In this document: positions 15,138 to 29,900 of the stretch, one piece after another
How the letters are laid out: each line of letters opens with the position of its first letter
Numbering within the stretch: position 1 is the first letter of the stretch
Source of the DNA: Echinococcus granulosus
Lineage: Eukaryota > Platyhelminthes > Cestoda > Cyclophyllidea > Taeniidae
Assembly: GCF_000524195.1 (NCBI RefSeq)
Contig: NW_020170432.1
Coordinates: 417,674-481,673, forward strand
Direction: 5' to 3'
Length of the DNA stretch: 64,000 nt
Notes under the pieces: generated by a model
The model's input: only the letters and a program-made list of their open reading frames with translations
The model's database searches: none
What the model was told of the DNA's origin: nothing
Translations under genes and position numbers: made by a program

Positions 15138-18100
15138 TTATTGCATGGAGGTGTACTGAAAACCGCGCAAACATATTTGGTCAGGTGACGACTTGAGTGC
15201 TACCGAAATGCGTAGCCTAAGTCAAATTAAAATTCCATTCGAGGTGTGAACAATTCCCGAGTCCTTCTGGGGCAAACGCATGGAAGGGCACCGCTAACGT
15301 GATAGATTCAATTTACCTGTCTGCTACAACATTACGCAAACGAAGAAAAAATTTTGCGACACGAATTTGACTAAATAGTGGCTTGGTTTTGAAACGCACT
15401 CTATCCCCGCAGAGCTAGCAAGCTGAATTGAGGAGTAAAAGGCCAGTAATTCATTTTGCAATATCGTCACGTGTTTGTAGGCAAGTTGGTAGCGAGGACA
15501 TTAGGGACAGCGGTAATGTACATTTATCCTCGCTGAATAGTGTGATGAAAATAAGCAAAAGTTAGTGCGGAAGATATAAAGTCAAGGCGGCTGCTTTATT
15601 GGTTGGCTGGGAATGCAGTCGAAGGAAAAGGACCACCAGACCAACGGGGACCAATTACATTAATGTTCCCCCTATCAGAAAAAAATAGATTTAAATCAGG
15701 TGAACCATGGCAACTTCATAATGATTTTTACCCTTCATGGTATATTTTTTGTGCTGTAAATTGATTTTATGCTAGGCGAATATTGTAGATATATCTGACA
15801 GCTATGTTCTTGGAACGTTTTCAACAACCCTTTTCAAAATTATAACAGTTATTAACAGATGTGCATAGTGTCACATTAACCGAATTAAACAAATGGAAGG
15901 ATAAGAAGTAGTGGTTTGAAAGAAAATCTAGACTAGTACAAACATACCATCACCATCCACAACCATGAGTGATTTTAGGCTTATAAGATATTTTAACAGC
16001 TTATCAGTTCCGTTAATTTAGTTCGTATTTTTTACTAGTTATTCGGTTGCAAAATACTCTAACAAATGCTGGCCTCTAATGTACCCTTTCAAAAACAAGA
16101 TCTCAAGCTATTAATATGCTGCTTTGATAACTTTTCAAAACCTGAAAGGTTAGGTGAAGAGCAGTTTTGTGAGTAATTTTTGCATTCAGGAGATAGCCTT
16201 CCATGTACAGGCGTGCAGTGTTCTCCCTAATACATTAACTTATAAGTGCATACTTAAACCTTAGCACATTAAGTCAGTGATTCACCCAACTTTATCTATT
16301 TACTGGTGATTTCGCAGGAGCGTTTAGTCAGTCTTAATGGAAACGCAAATTGTATATTGCCAAAACCTACTACTCATGATTGATTGAGGGTGATGCCTCA
16401 TAAAAGAAACTGATTTGAATAGCTTTTCCCACTCTATGAACAATTCAGTTCCTCTACTAGTTCTCTGTTAGTATTATGAGTTTCAGGCAACCCTGGTTAA
16501 ATTTAGTCTATTTAATATTATTTTGTTACTTTCAGTGATAGGAGACGATTCCCCTGGGACCCGTTTTAAATATTAAAGCGTAAATGTCAAAGACGAGAAT
16601 AACGCAAATAAAACAACAATTCTTTTTCTATAAAATTTATCCGGAATAGCATATTTTTCACAGCATCAACTGTACTCAATTTGCTACTTTTGCATAAATG
16701 TGCGTGCATGAATGTGATTTCAAATATTGATGTCTTAAAGTCTTAGAGGAGTGCTAGCTTGGCAGCGCTCAACACATATAATCTTTAACGTGACCTGTCA
16801 TCTCACTAAACTTACTCTAGTATTGTTGATTACTCAACATTAGCACCACCCGGTAGATTATTCGCGTGCATAACACTAGATGAAGCCTTTTCTGTCAGGA
16901 AAATAGTTGTATTTGAAAGCGCTACGGTGACTTAAACTCATTTTTCTCCCTCTTCCCCTTTGCCTTGAAGCGGAAACCTGCAACAATCTCAAGCGGTTTT
17001 TACGCTTTGGCGGTTTGGTGAATATGATAGTCAAACCATCTGAATGAATTTGGAGCAGAGCAAGAGAAGCCATCAACATAGCGCCACACAGGTCTGGCGG
17101 TTGGCCTTTCATAGACCCACAAAAAAGATGGAAGAGCGTTTCAAATGATCTTTTTTTGCAAGCATACCGTCAAATCGCTTTCAATCAAGTGTAAAATACA
17201 GTAAGTAGTAATCAAGGCCACTTTCATTTTCTTGTTTGAATTAAAACACCGAGGTTTCATTTCTGTCCAAAGAAATTTTCGATCTGAGTATACTAGAATG
17301 CACAATGAATTGTTTAGCGAATTTTCCTGTGAAAGTAGGTGCATTAGTGATTGTAGGACGTCTGAGAACTCGCCAGTGTGGCGTAAAATCGCTTTATTTG
17401 AGATACTAATTGGAATACGTACTTTCAGCCGTAAAGAGGCGATCAATTTAGGGCCCTGCAGCTCAAGAGCATGCATAAAAATTGACAACTAACAAAAGTG
17501 CTTCGTCGAAGTAATGTGGTGACAGCCATGCGATCTAAACTGGTCTGTGCATGTTTTGAGATTTTGACACACAGAGAGAAGGCGAACGGAAGAGGAAGCA
17601 AACTACTTTAGGCTTGGAGTTAGAAGCCAATTTTTGAATATTTTATCCTCTACAAGATTAAGGAACCTTCGGATTCGGTTAGACATTAATAATTAACTTA
17701 AGGCGTAGAAAAGAAAGTATTAGGAATTCAGTTTATGCTGAACTTGTCTTTACGAATCCTCTAAATCCCAACTGCTTGCATTTAAAAGTACTGTAGTATA
17801 CAATATGCGCATATGTTTATTGACAGCCAAGCGCACCTCGCATAGAGACACAGGCCACCTGCAAACTAAGGTCCCAATACTACCTCCAGAGCTACTGCTA
17901 AAACCAAATCGAAGGGTGGATTTTCCATATCCAATATTTTATTATCTAAATTACATCTGTAACCTTTGTAGTGAATGCTAATGCTATTACAGCAATTGAA
18001 TGACTCGAATACGCTCATAATTTATTTTATTCCTTTGTTTATATGTGCACGATCACAGGGAATAAAATTAATTTACTGGAAATAATTAGGCTGTAATCCT

Positions 18101-20209
18101 TGAAGCATAAATCATTTCAGTAAGGTAGTAATAAATTGGCACAAATGTTAGCAAAAATAACACCCTTTTTCACGATCACGCACGGTGCCATTGTTGTGCT
18201 TTAAGACAAAAAGCATAATTATTTAATAAAAAACGTTTGCCTTATTTAAACGAAGCGTTGTGAATGTGGTCGGGTGAGCAACACAGTATTGACGAGCTTT
18301 AAAATGCGCGCGTTACTCAACGCTGAGTACCAGGACAACATTTAAGGCTAGCAGAAAATGATGCAGAATAACAGATTTAAAAGGTTTCATAGGTTGGTAA
18401 TTTTTGACAAGGTTCTAGTCTTACCAAAAAAGTTACAAGTTACTCTAATCTTTGCATCCCATCTTTTTTGTTTAGGATCTCTCAAAAAGGCGAGCAAAAT
18501 ATGGTCTCGAGCTGCACTAACAACTTGGATTGATTGTATTATTTGAAAGGAGGGAGTTTTTGGCGGCATTCAAAAAAATTCAACACAGATGCAACTACCT
18601 TACAAAGATCACTTCAGATCTGTTTAACAAAGTTTGACTATGAAATTTTGTGGCAATTGATTGAAATGGAAGAAACTAGCTGCACAATTATCACACATTT
18701 ATGTTGCATTAAAATGTATCTAATAATTAATTCATGATTCGTGCAGGTTATAAAATAGTCGTATGAGCTTAATAGGTGCCAAATTCATGATATTCATATA
18801 ACCAAAAACTAAATTCTTAAGCTAGTTGAGATAAACAAAATAAATAGTCCGAGTAGTAAGCTAATCGATCTGATTGACTTATGTGTAAGATTTCGCATGA
18901 TAAACAGCACAAACTCAGTTGATGAAAAAAAAGTTCACAGGACCAAAATCCGGAATGCAATTGAACGCGTCAGGCCCATACAGTATGCGTTACTATTAGC
19001 TTTTCGTACTATCCTTCCCGCAATTAGTTATCTTTCCGGAAGTTAAAATTGCCATAGTATTTTGCCCAGTAGGTAGAGCAATTGAATAAAATGTTCGGGT
19101 TTGTAAATACTGCAAAGTGCATTAGAGAAAATAGAGCCGGCCCGAAGGAAGATCCGAAATCCTGATTACATAATGTACAGTCGCAAGGGAATATCCCAAA
19201 AAGCTTAGACAATGCTCAAATAGGAAATTTGCTTGCCAAACTAGGCAGCGAAGGGTTGAAGCTTGCAGAAAAGAATTTTTGGACTCCTTAACTTATTGCC
19301 AGTCATGAGTCTATCATGCCAATGGTGCCAGCTTCATGTCACAAAATAAAAAAACTGATATTGAAATAAACATAAGTAGTAAATGTGTGTGCATTTAATA
19401 TTACCTGAGTTCTTCATTAACGTGTAATAATTAATTGACTTTAAAAATGATCGAACTACAATGCAATGAAACGCATCCAGTTATGCTGCTTTAAGTAGAT
19501 TTTTGCCACTTATGTTTGAGGTGATCTGATGTCGTTTTTAACTACTAAGTGGATGTTTCACTTTCATAGGCTTGCATTTTCATTCGGTAATGCAGCGTCT
19601 GGGGTAAGCTAATAGCCTCCCGGTCCTTTTCAGCATTAATAACACATGTTTCCTCATATTTTTTTAGTTTATTGCAAAAAGAAAAACTTGGAACACCACT
19701 GGAATTAAAGTAAAAACATGTGGAAAATGCATTAACAGCGACTAAAAAAGACCTTTTGATAAAAGTACATTAAGGAGATGATCATAGTGCTATACCATTT
19801 ACAACGAAGGTTTCTAAGATGATTTGAAGCGGACATTGTTGCCGCATACCCTGACAAATGCATTTGAACCATACGGCCGGTACAAGACAACAGTACCCAA
19901 CATATATTTGAACCCGCACAATATTAGTTTTTTCCCATTGCTTAGATACAGAAAAAGGCATTTGCATTTGACATTAGTTTAAAATTTAAACTATACAAAG
20001 GGGTGTCCTACTTCAGGCATATTAATGTTTTAGCATAGATTAAATAACGAAAGTTGTGAGCATGCCAAAAACGCCTTATTAATTATTAGTTTTTACTAGA
20101 TTCTGGGTTTGCATGAGCATATTTCAAGCGACTTAATGCTTCATTCACCCAATTACGACATGGAGTAACAAACCTATCTGTCCATCAGGAGGAGATTAGC
20201 CTAAGCACA

Positions 20210-20957
20210 ATGAATGAAGATGAGGACAACTTTGTGACATATGGGGATCCTTTTGATGAAGACGATGCAGGTACTCGAAAACAATGTTACGTTCCACTTT
20301 AAGAAAATTCCACCTTTCTTCATCCCAAATCCAGGCCTCAAGCCTATGAGCAGCGTGTCTTGAACGAACGTGGTCGGCCCATGAGATTTCATGGGGCATT
20401 TACTGGTGGCTTTTCCGCTGGATACTTCAATACCGTCGGTTCTAAAGAAGGTAAGCGTTTACATTCTATGCATTTTATATTAAGTTCAGAGTTCGAGATT
20501 TCCGGACAGCTGTGTCAAAAGTACTATTTAGGCGTTTCTAATCATTCTGACTTTTTGAGGCTCGTGAACGTACTTGTTCCTCCTTGTATTCATAAGCTTG
20601 ATATTTAGCAGCAATTTGTGCATTTTTGAAGGCTTTAGGCCTCAGTCATTTACTTCATCTCGGCGGAATCGCAGTCAAAATGCTGGTCAACAAGTCCTGT
20701 CCAAACCAGAAGATTTTATGGATGAAGAGGTTGGTTCTCTATGTCATATTTCTCAAACAGATTTGGTCTCGAAATATGTTAAATGCTACTTTTGTAATTT
20801 AGGACCTCGGTGAGTTTGGTATTGCTCCCCGTCACTACCGAACGCGTCGTGAATTCGACGATCACCACATTTTTGATACGCTCTCTGAATCTCTCGGTGG
20901 CAAATCCGTCATTCCCGATGCCAGCGATATTCTCAAACGGATGCTCATTCCCAGCGG
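20210..20957 (+). CDS. GPATCH1: GPATCH1 exons 1-4: conserved N-terminal region
   Basis: Four exons encode the acidic start ([14 protein letters not shown]) and the most conserved part of the family, the DUF1604 region, including [20 protein letters not shown] and [20 protein letters not shown]. Exon 3 opens with GFRPQSF where vertebrate proteins have GWTPSTF, so the usual Trp is Phe. Introns are 33, 181 and 73 bp. The ATG has no long leader visible; AG dinucleotides at about 20187 and 20199 could be cis- or trans-splice acceptors. Confidence 0.9.
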
Positions 20958-23900
20958 GTTCGGATTTGCCATTACTGCGATTTCTTCGAATCTTTTTTGG
21001 GAACTTTCTATGTTCCAAGTTTTTATTTCAAAATTTGTCCTTATTGAAATGTGGATTTGTTCAAACGAATATTAGTATTAATAACCTCCCGCCTTTGCAT
21101 ATGATTTCAGAACAAGTTTAGCTGACAGACTTCTTCGACGTATGGGATGGAAGTCAGATGAGGTTGCAGCAGCACTGACTGAGGAAGAAGCTGATGAAAA
21201 AAGTGACGCTACTCCGAATAAAGGTACGCTTTAATGGGTTGTCCTTCATTCTTACATTCGTTTTCTATTGCTTCTCTCGATTCGTTTGGAAACTTGTTTT
21301 TGTTTAATGTTATCCGAGCCTGTTTGTGGCCCTATTTTGTGAGCAAATCGTTAGGTTCATTCGTGCCCTCCTCCGGTAGCACTAGTAAGGAGAAAGATGA
21401 AAAAAAGATGGAGAACTTTTCGAAAGTAATTCATTTTAATTTCTGATCAAAGATCCAGGCGCAAACTCTCCTGCGCATTAAATAAAGCTAAATAATTTGC
21501 GAGTTTCTCCATTGTTTAAAAATGAGTGATTTCCAGGACTAATGTATTCAATAATATTGAATACAAGTAGTGATTCGAGCATCTTGTACAAAAAAAAATT
21601 CAGCTCAAGTTACATTGATCGCGTTTGCAGGGTTACTAATAACCAAAGGCCATCGTGTTCTGTGATTTAAAAATACCAAATATCAGGTAGACTTTTAGCT
21701 CCTATTAACTATCCTAAAAATAATCATCGGAAACAAATCAAATGAGTTTCATGCATGCTAGATACTTTACATCTTGCCACAGTTGACATCCATGTGATAC
21801 TTTTAGCTGAGCCTTAAAGATGTTCTAGAAGCTCATTGCGGTAATGCTTCACCGTCAGTATACGTGTTCTCATGAAGTAAAAAATTGCATGAATTCTAGT
21901 CTAGAAATCGTAATCCTGTTGCTGGATTGGTACTAGGTATTTACCTTCCCTAGGCCAATAGTCAGGTCATTTTTTTTAAAAAAGGCGATTTAGAGTTAAA
22001 ATATCGGGATAAAGTCAGAACGACGCAAATTCTTGTTAATTCGCCTAGCCATCAAATGGACCATTATTTCGATAGCTACTATCTCTTGTATGACTAGATA
22101 GAAAATCCCCTTGACCTAATGTGGCACTGGGTGTTATCTCGCCTAACAGTCACCCTTTTGAGTTCGCTACAAACATTGGTGAAAAAGTCGTGAAATGACG
22201 CCCTAGGAACGGTTTTGTTTTTATAAATGGAAATTTGAAGAGAAACCTGAGAAGTTGGTGATTGGACCAAAGTCTTACTTTTTAGCTGATTTCCTCCGGT
22301 GACAGAAACTAATGTGCTGGTCGATCAAGCCTGAATTCTTTAAATAATAATACGTTAGGTGGAGTGATCTGCGAGTGTCACCACCACTTTTTATTTAGAC
22401 TAAGCGTACTCTGTGCCACGTATATTTACCGGAGATTACGGTGATCAGCCTCGCATTGAATATAGGTGGCTTCGGCCTATGCTAACTACACATTATTGCT
22501 CTTCTTAAGTGGTAGTCTTTCCGTTTCTAATGCGCCCACCACTTCTGCCTGCATTACAGAACGCGACTACGCGGTTATCAGCTTCGCTCCAAAGACCAAC
22601 ACTTTCGGTTTGGGCTACTCCGGTCTCGATCCGGAGATTGCGTGGGGCCGACGTGCGCCCACTTCGAGTCAGGACCCTCGATCTGAATCAGTGAGTAGTC
22701 TGCAGCGACGCGAGCAAGAGAGCCACCTCGGATTCAACCCCTCTACCGGTCTCGTGCGACAGGGCATTCGCGGTACGTCTATCTTGAATCTGTTCATCTT
22801 GTATCTAAAGTGTTCACCTGGCTAGGTATCGTGCAGGGTCGTGTATTGATTGGATGACGGAAGAGATCGTTTCGATTGTTTAGTCAAGAAGGCATTGGTT
22901 TGCTGACTGTGAGAAATGCAGAAATCAACAGGAAATTCTGAATTTTATTCCGATTGCTTTAATTTTGAGAGTGAGGTCAGGAAGTCATTCTTACTGATTA
23001 CCGTGCTGCTACATTATGTTGAATTTTTTGGCTGTGTCAAGAAGGTACCAGAGTTAATAGGGGGGTAAAGCACCTTGGTAATGGTAATTCCTTAAGAAAA
23101 TTAATTTAACTCCAAGATTGGAATTGAAGAAATAAAATCCAAGACCTTCGTTTCAGCATTTTGGGTCTGTTGTTTATTTTTAAATGCTATAATTAAATCT
23201 GTCACAGGAGCTTTGAAGTGCTAGCAGCGGGGCTTCTGGGTACCGGCGTAAGGCTAAGTTACAGAAGACCGGAAAATGTTGCCGTTAGAACAGAGGTCGC
23301 TCTATTCTATTAGGATGATGTTGTCCACTTCCTGCTATAAATGTCGTTCATTCGGTTATGCTTATCCCTTCTTTACTGTCCTATCCACGACATTGACCCC
23401 TTGTTGGGTAGCATGCTTTTAGGACTTCCATTCAAGTGGCTGTATCTTTTAAAGGGCAAGCATTCGGTGTGGGAGCGCTGCATTCCGAAGATGCCGATAT
23501 CTATGCCCAAGACAGCCTTGCCTCCTACGACTTCAGTATCGGGGCAGGAGATGAACACGAAAAAGATGATGATGAAGATTACGAAATGGCCGAGCTTGAA
23601 GCCGCTCGCCACGGTCGATTCTCGGACCTGAGGAAGCGGATTAAGAGCAAATCCACTATTGATGGGTGGACACCACCAACTCGTAAGTTTTTTGCCTTCC
23701 TCTCCATTCACATATTAGCCGAATGGATTGACTCTAACACTCCTTTTGTTTTCCAGTTCCAAAAGTCCTGCTCTCCGGAGTGGAGGAAGAGCCTCAGACC
23801 GACGTTCTCGAGGGCTTCATGAAACCAGTCGAATCTGAGGCCTGTCTGGTGCTTACAAACGCCGAGTTCTTTGTCATTCCGAAGCCAGTTATCCTTCCAC

Positions 23901-26900
23901 CGGGTTACAACCCCGTATTCCACCTTGAATGCCTTGGAGGGGGTGCGGAATCGTCTTCGGAGGAAGTCTCGGAACCTTTAGTAAACACAACTGCGATTTC
24001 TTCTGCTCCGCTTTTAAAGCCGTTTGTCAGTGATTCTGCTAAACAGGCTCGGTTTGAGGCATACCAACTCCTTCTCAGGCGGGGACTTTCTCGTGAGTCG
24101 TCTAACTCATTGATTCCAATGTTCATTCCCACGATTTAATGCGTCGTCATTTGATACCGTCTTCCAATATTTAAACAACTCAACTTTTCTTGTGGTTGTA
24201 ATCCTTGGCATCAGGTGGATATCTTATGAACCATTTTTTTCGACTATGATTAAGGATTCGAAGTTACTTATTAACATGCTCGTCTCGATTTTAATAAGTA
24301 TGAACACGTAATTCCCTTGTTTAATTAAGAATAGATGGTTTTCCTGGCTGTAATTTATCTGCCTTAGAGTGACTCATCTCCGAACTCTGCCACAACTCCT
24401 CCAAATGCTATGGAATAAGTTTGACGATAAGCTAGTTTGCGCAGCTTTACAACCAAGTTAAAGTCAGCTTATAAAGCAGACAAGCTGTAATTGCTTCAAT
24501 TTTAACCGCAAGCATTTTAAGAGTTCCTAATGGCGGTTTCAATAGCTGTTTCATTGAGCCATACTTGGTTTCAACACTAGCCTCCTTCAGGAAATAAAAT
24601 CCTCGTATATTAACTTCTTACACATATAATCATTTACACCTGTTCCAATTGTAGACGAGGAAGCGTATCAGCAATGCTCAAGCGGGGCCTCCGAGCTGAC
24701 CATGGAGACTCGAGGCTTCGAGGCCAATGTGTTTGCTACGCTACTGAGAAATCTTGCTCCTGCCCCTTCTACTCATGCCGCTGCTCCAACGGAGGCGCCA
24801 GTTACTGATGCGCCTAAAACACAGGAACAGCAAAGGGACAAACGACCTCTAACAGCGGGCATCTTGGACGCGGAGAAACAGAGACTTGTAGCTAATCTGC
24901 TCAAATCTCGCTTCCGTTCTGCTGGCGAAATGGATATCGGTAAGGAGCTGACTGAAGCGCAAGAGGAGGAACGAAGAAGGGACATCGGGGTGAGATTCGT
25001 TGCACTCCTATTTATTCAGATGATAGCTACTCTTGGCATCTCCTGTAATGGTGATTATTCCAATCTCCCCTTTACAACACCACTGAAAGTGCTTTTAAGT
25101 AGACGTTTGTTCTTTTTCTCAACGAGATGAGTGGGCGGTGATGTCCTCTTTACCACTACTTGTATCGACATCTTTACTTTCCAGGCGCTTGACATGACTG
25201 ATCCTAGAGACAGTGCTGCTGCTAACGAGTCCTACGGTGTTCTTACTCGTCGTACACTAACTTGGCATCCGGCGGCACTTCTCTGCAAGCGAGTCAACGT
25301 CGCTAACCCCTATCCAGAGTGAGTTTCCTTTTTTCATCTTTGATGGCGACAGCTAGTTATTCTACTACTCACCTGTTAGTGCAATTTATTAGATGTTCAT
25401 CAGTAAGGTTGAGAATTAAGCATTGTGTATGCTAAAATAATTTGGAATTAGAAGTTTGTTTCCTTAAATAACAAAAGACTTAAAATTGGTCAAGGTCAAT
25501 GACGACAAATCTCCCAATCCTCTGGGAGCTGTGGAGCATCAGTCGTCCGATGGGAGGTAACAAAATATTAAAAGAAGTTCTCACAAACTTGCGTCTCTCG
25601 GTATCTACCTTGGCCTTAAAATAATGGGCTTGAAAAATGGTCATTAGGCTTTGCGCTTGGCTGACTCTCTTGGCTTTTTTTGACCTCGGTTCCCAGGCTT
25701 GCTGGCGTCCGGTGTGAAGTTGACCAGGCGGAACTGGGAGTACCCATCCTTGCGGTCCTTGGCAGTACTGGCGTTGATTGACAAACACCATAGTGGCACC
25801 ACTGAAATAGGTTTCTTTTTAGTCTTGGCGTATCATTGTCAACTATGTTAATACACTCCACGGACCTTGGGACTACTTCGATCCCTAGATGTGACCGAAG
25901 TAGTATCTTGTTGTAGATTGGCCAAAATTTCGTACTCGTCAGTGTGACGTTCTGATCCCATTCCAGACAAATAAGTAGATGTATTCGAATATCTGCAAAT
26001 TCAGATTACTGGAGACTGTAGATAGAATTAGTAACCTTAGTTAATCGTTGGTCATAGACTTCGAATTGAAGCCTTTCCATTCGTAGTTCACATTTCTAAT
26101 GTCTGTAAAGAATTCGTAGGCTTGATAAATTTCTGCAGATAGACCCGTAATCGGTAGCCGGTTATCTAACCTGACTCATTTTAACCAGCTGCGAAAATAA
26201 GCGAAGAAAATTAGGCTGTGATTGCAGTTCGGTTGCAACTTCTCTGCGTCTTTGTCCCCAGTTCCACATTCGTGGGATGCCCAGAAGATCGTCGATTCCG
26301 ACGTCCTCCTAAACGAAGCAGACGACGTCGCGATGACATCACTTCCAGCGAGTTCACTCTTTTCCAACTTCTTGACATGAACGTGGGTGGTGAAGACGAT
26401 GGTGACATGGAAGATGACGAGGAAGAGGAATTGGAGGAGGGTGAGGAAATGGAACAGGGAAAAGAGGAAACTTCTTCCATGTCTGCTTCTCTTGTCGCCT
26501 CAACGAAGCCTCCTAGTGTCCCTCCACCCTCCATTTTCGATGCTCTTTTTGCTGAATCTGAGAAAGCTCAACAAAGAGTGGCAAATGCTGAGGAAAGTGT
26601 ACCCGCTCCTCCTTCCAATGTAAGTGCCTTGCGTTCAATGCAACTTTTATGGATTTGTGTAGATATTTTTGACCAAAGTTTCATCATGCGCTCCTTTTCT
26701 CTGTCTTTCTAAAAGTTCTTTGGTCTGGCAAATATATATTCGCCAGGAGCTTTTGTGTTAGACTTTGTGAAGTAGGGACCATGTTACCATGTCTAGACCG
26801 AGGAACAACGAGCTTAGTAAAAAAGTGATTTGTGCAGGGCTCCCCACTACTGCTATGAATCTCGTTTCGTGAGTCACCCACAAAGTTTGCTTAGTACCAT

Positions 26901-29900
26901 ACACAATTGCAACAGCATTGGTGTTACCACGTAATCCGACTTTGATTTGAACATTGCTTTCAGTGGTTTCAGTGGACACTTCCGCTTTAGTCGTATCGAT
27001 GATAGCCGGTGAGAACGTAGTCCACCACGATAACTGGTCATGAGATGCCAATTATCTTCCTATATCTCTTTATCGTTCCAGGCGATCTCACGAGTAATCG
27101 GTCCAGCGGCACCTCCCGCTCCTGTCAACGCCTCAACAACGAATGACTCTGGCGGCCCTTCGATGGATCTCTTTAAATCTATCTTTGCCTCCGATGAGGA
27201 GCTAGATGATGAAGATGATGTGGAGGAGGTTGAAAAGGAGGCCATGCCACCACCACCTTCATCGCTCGAGGTTCGACCTTTGACGATGTCCCCATCCCGT
27301 GACAAGGCTGACGCCAACGGTGACAACAACACTAGCAAAGATGGTACTGTCGAGCAAGTCCCAACTTCTCCGCCTCGTCCCGAGCCAGCTGTTCATGACT
27401 TGTCCGTGCACAAACTATTCAAGCATCTGTTCAATCCAGAACTGGATAGTGGTATGTGATAGCTATTTCGCTTATCCATCTTGCGGTTTTGAGTCTTGAT
27501 TACAGTCCACAACCTATTCCCATAGATGTAACACACCTAGGCTATTGGAAGGCTTGAAGTATAGCACATGTCTTCACAGCAGTAATTGAATGAGGCTGAA
27601 TGGAACCACGAGGCAGAAAATTTAACAGAAATTTTTCGTCTCGATAAGAAGACTTCCTGATCAAGTAGTAGTGATGCACACGTTTGCCCCATCCAACATA
27701 TTTTAACACTCAGATGTGATTTGTTAGTGAATGTGCTGAAAGCTTGTTTAAAATTGACTCATATTATCAGATATCTTTGAACAGCTATGATAGGAGCGGC
27801 CTTTGATGTGCTAGCGCTGATTGTTTATCCAAGCGTGATGAAAAAGAAACGGGTATGATTAATCCACCAATTTTTATCCGAAGACGATATAAGTCATTAA
27901 GACCAAGTTGCTTTGAAGATAAGTTTAGTCGAAGACTCCAAACATGGACTATACTTTGTCTTTTCATTAACCTCTAAAGGGAATTTCTTGTTTTCTCTCC
28001 CTCTTTGTTTCAAGGGCCATCCTCAGTGATCTCAGCAAATGTCCATTCCTTTTTCTCACTGCATCAGTGATCAGGAGAATTGAAACTAACCGTAATATAA
28101 GGGAGATCTCTTATTTCGAATATTTTGGTACATTTTACATTTTGCGTAGTAGTCAGCCAATTCAATTAGATGTAATCCTTTTTTGAAAAGTTTCAAGGAA
28201 TTTCGTGTCATCTACGTGCAAGCCGAACCCCGAGAGACCGAAAGAGCTCAGCCATTATTTGATTATTAAAGATCGGTGCAACGGGATGCAATGTTTTGTT
28301 GCTGTAATGCGCAGGAACTTTGGAAATGGATGGAATTTTTGGCACGCATGTATTAGAAAGTAACAAGAGATGTGGGACAGTTTGCCGGTACGGTAGACTA
28401 CTGTGTTCACTTCCATTTTCCTACCACTTTGAATCCTAATGCGTGAAATGTCAGTTAGACCTGGTGGATGCGATTCAAGCCTGTTTCTTCTGCAGAAAAA
28501 GTGCCATGCAGTTACAAATCTGCACACGATGGCTTCTCATTTGTTAATCCTATTGCGTAGCGCTCGAAAAAGGTTTGGTAACAAAAGCCATTGCCCAGAA
28601 GTGGTCTAAAACCAAACTCTGGTGCCCAACCACTCAACGGTAGATGTATCACTTCAAGGAAGACTTCCCATTCTTCATCGTAAAGAGTCCTGTATCGTCA
28701 ATGAATGGTCTTACCGAAGTTTAGGGTGCCACAAACAACTACCAGGCATGTTTCAAACATGAGTAATTGATGAAGCAATTGGGTTGCACCAACATCAACT
28801 GAAAAGGGGAAGTCGTGTTGGATGTTGGGCAAACAAGCACCCCATTACCATGCGTTAAGAGATGGCAGGCAGTAAGCCTCCAAGACTGTCGATTTCACTC
28901 CACTGTGCTTCACTCTTTTCACGTAGCCCAAGAGAAGGCGCCGTTGCTAGTCTGTTTGCTGACCGACTTGTGATGAGAGACGGCTTTTGTATTTTGATCA
29001 TCATAGCTCCAGCAAAGGCATAGCATTAGTCGTGGCCAAGCGATTCGTTTCTTACCCACCCTACAATTCAAAGGCGTGTGTTATGCCATTCCTACACGGA
29101 TGTGTCCTTTGAGTGGTGGATTGCAGATGTGTTTGTTCGCCTTCTGAAGGCCCAGCATTGGAGATCTACCTACTCGGCAGGATGTAACTTGAACGTGCGC
29201 AAAGGAGGCTTCTTCATTGCCTTCCATAGGCCAAAAGTTTTGCCAAAGTGGAAATCGTAGCTATCTTGTGCCTTTTGGAAAGAATGACGGATTGTTAGGT
29301 TTATTTAAACGCCTAAATTTCATGTTCAAAGAAGTCTTCTGTAGTTTATCACAAGAAATTACACAAGCTTGTTTGATTTAACCTATATTGTCATCCCGTT
29401 GCTTAATTGACGTCTTTTGGGATTTTTCCGAGTTTATTTTGGTCAATTCTTTTCTTATTCGGTAATTACGGCTGCATGCGAGTTTGTCTTGTGCCATGGG
29501 CTAGGATTATGAGATACACTCGATCCACAACAGGAAAGGTTTCGAAACTAACGATTTTGATGAGGTTCATGTCTCACCTCCCCTTTTAACGAGTTACATT
29601 ATACTCTTACTTGGGATGTAATGTGTAAAGCCAAACAACTTCCCTAAAGAGCGTATTTCGCGTGTCCATTTTTCGTTGAAGCACTTTTTCATATCTTTGT
29701 GGCATGCAAAGGATCTACTCATCATTCATTGCTATTTTTGCGATTTTGCCTATTTTAGTGTAGATCTCCCTCCCTCACTAGGCATATTGCCGAACCTAAC
29801 TTTGAGGCAGTTGCCAGGCTCTTGACGGAGTTGTATTGACCCGCCTATTGCGTACCCCTGTAGATTTAACCAATCGCAGTAGATGAGGATTTTTTTCACG

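Larger units (their letters stand above)
1..20209. other. Long region with no recognisable gene
   Basis: No frame in these 20 kb gives a protein I recognise, and no pair of open frames with good splice signals could be chained. Open frames are short (under about 120 codons) and occur on both strands as expected by chance at this base composition. Visible structure is limited to a purine tract at the left edge, short CA/GT and AT runs (about 220, 1421, 4221, 9361), a CTTC run near 11150, a GAA/GGA run near 11270, and one copy of a dispersed repeat at 15082. It could be intergenic or a large intron of a gene whose exons lie outside the window. Confidence 0.6.

Noticed and set aside
23373..23711. 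112-codon - strand open frame
   Set aside because: Antisense shadow of GPATCH1 exon 7, whose + strand frame matches the GQAFGVGAL block.
26211..26534. Ser-rich - strand open frame
   Set aside because: It is the reverse of the Glu/Asp-rich GPATCH1 exon 11.
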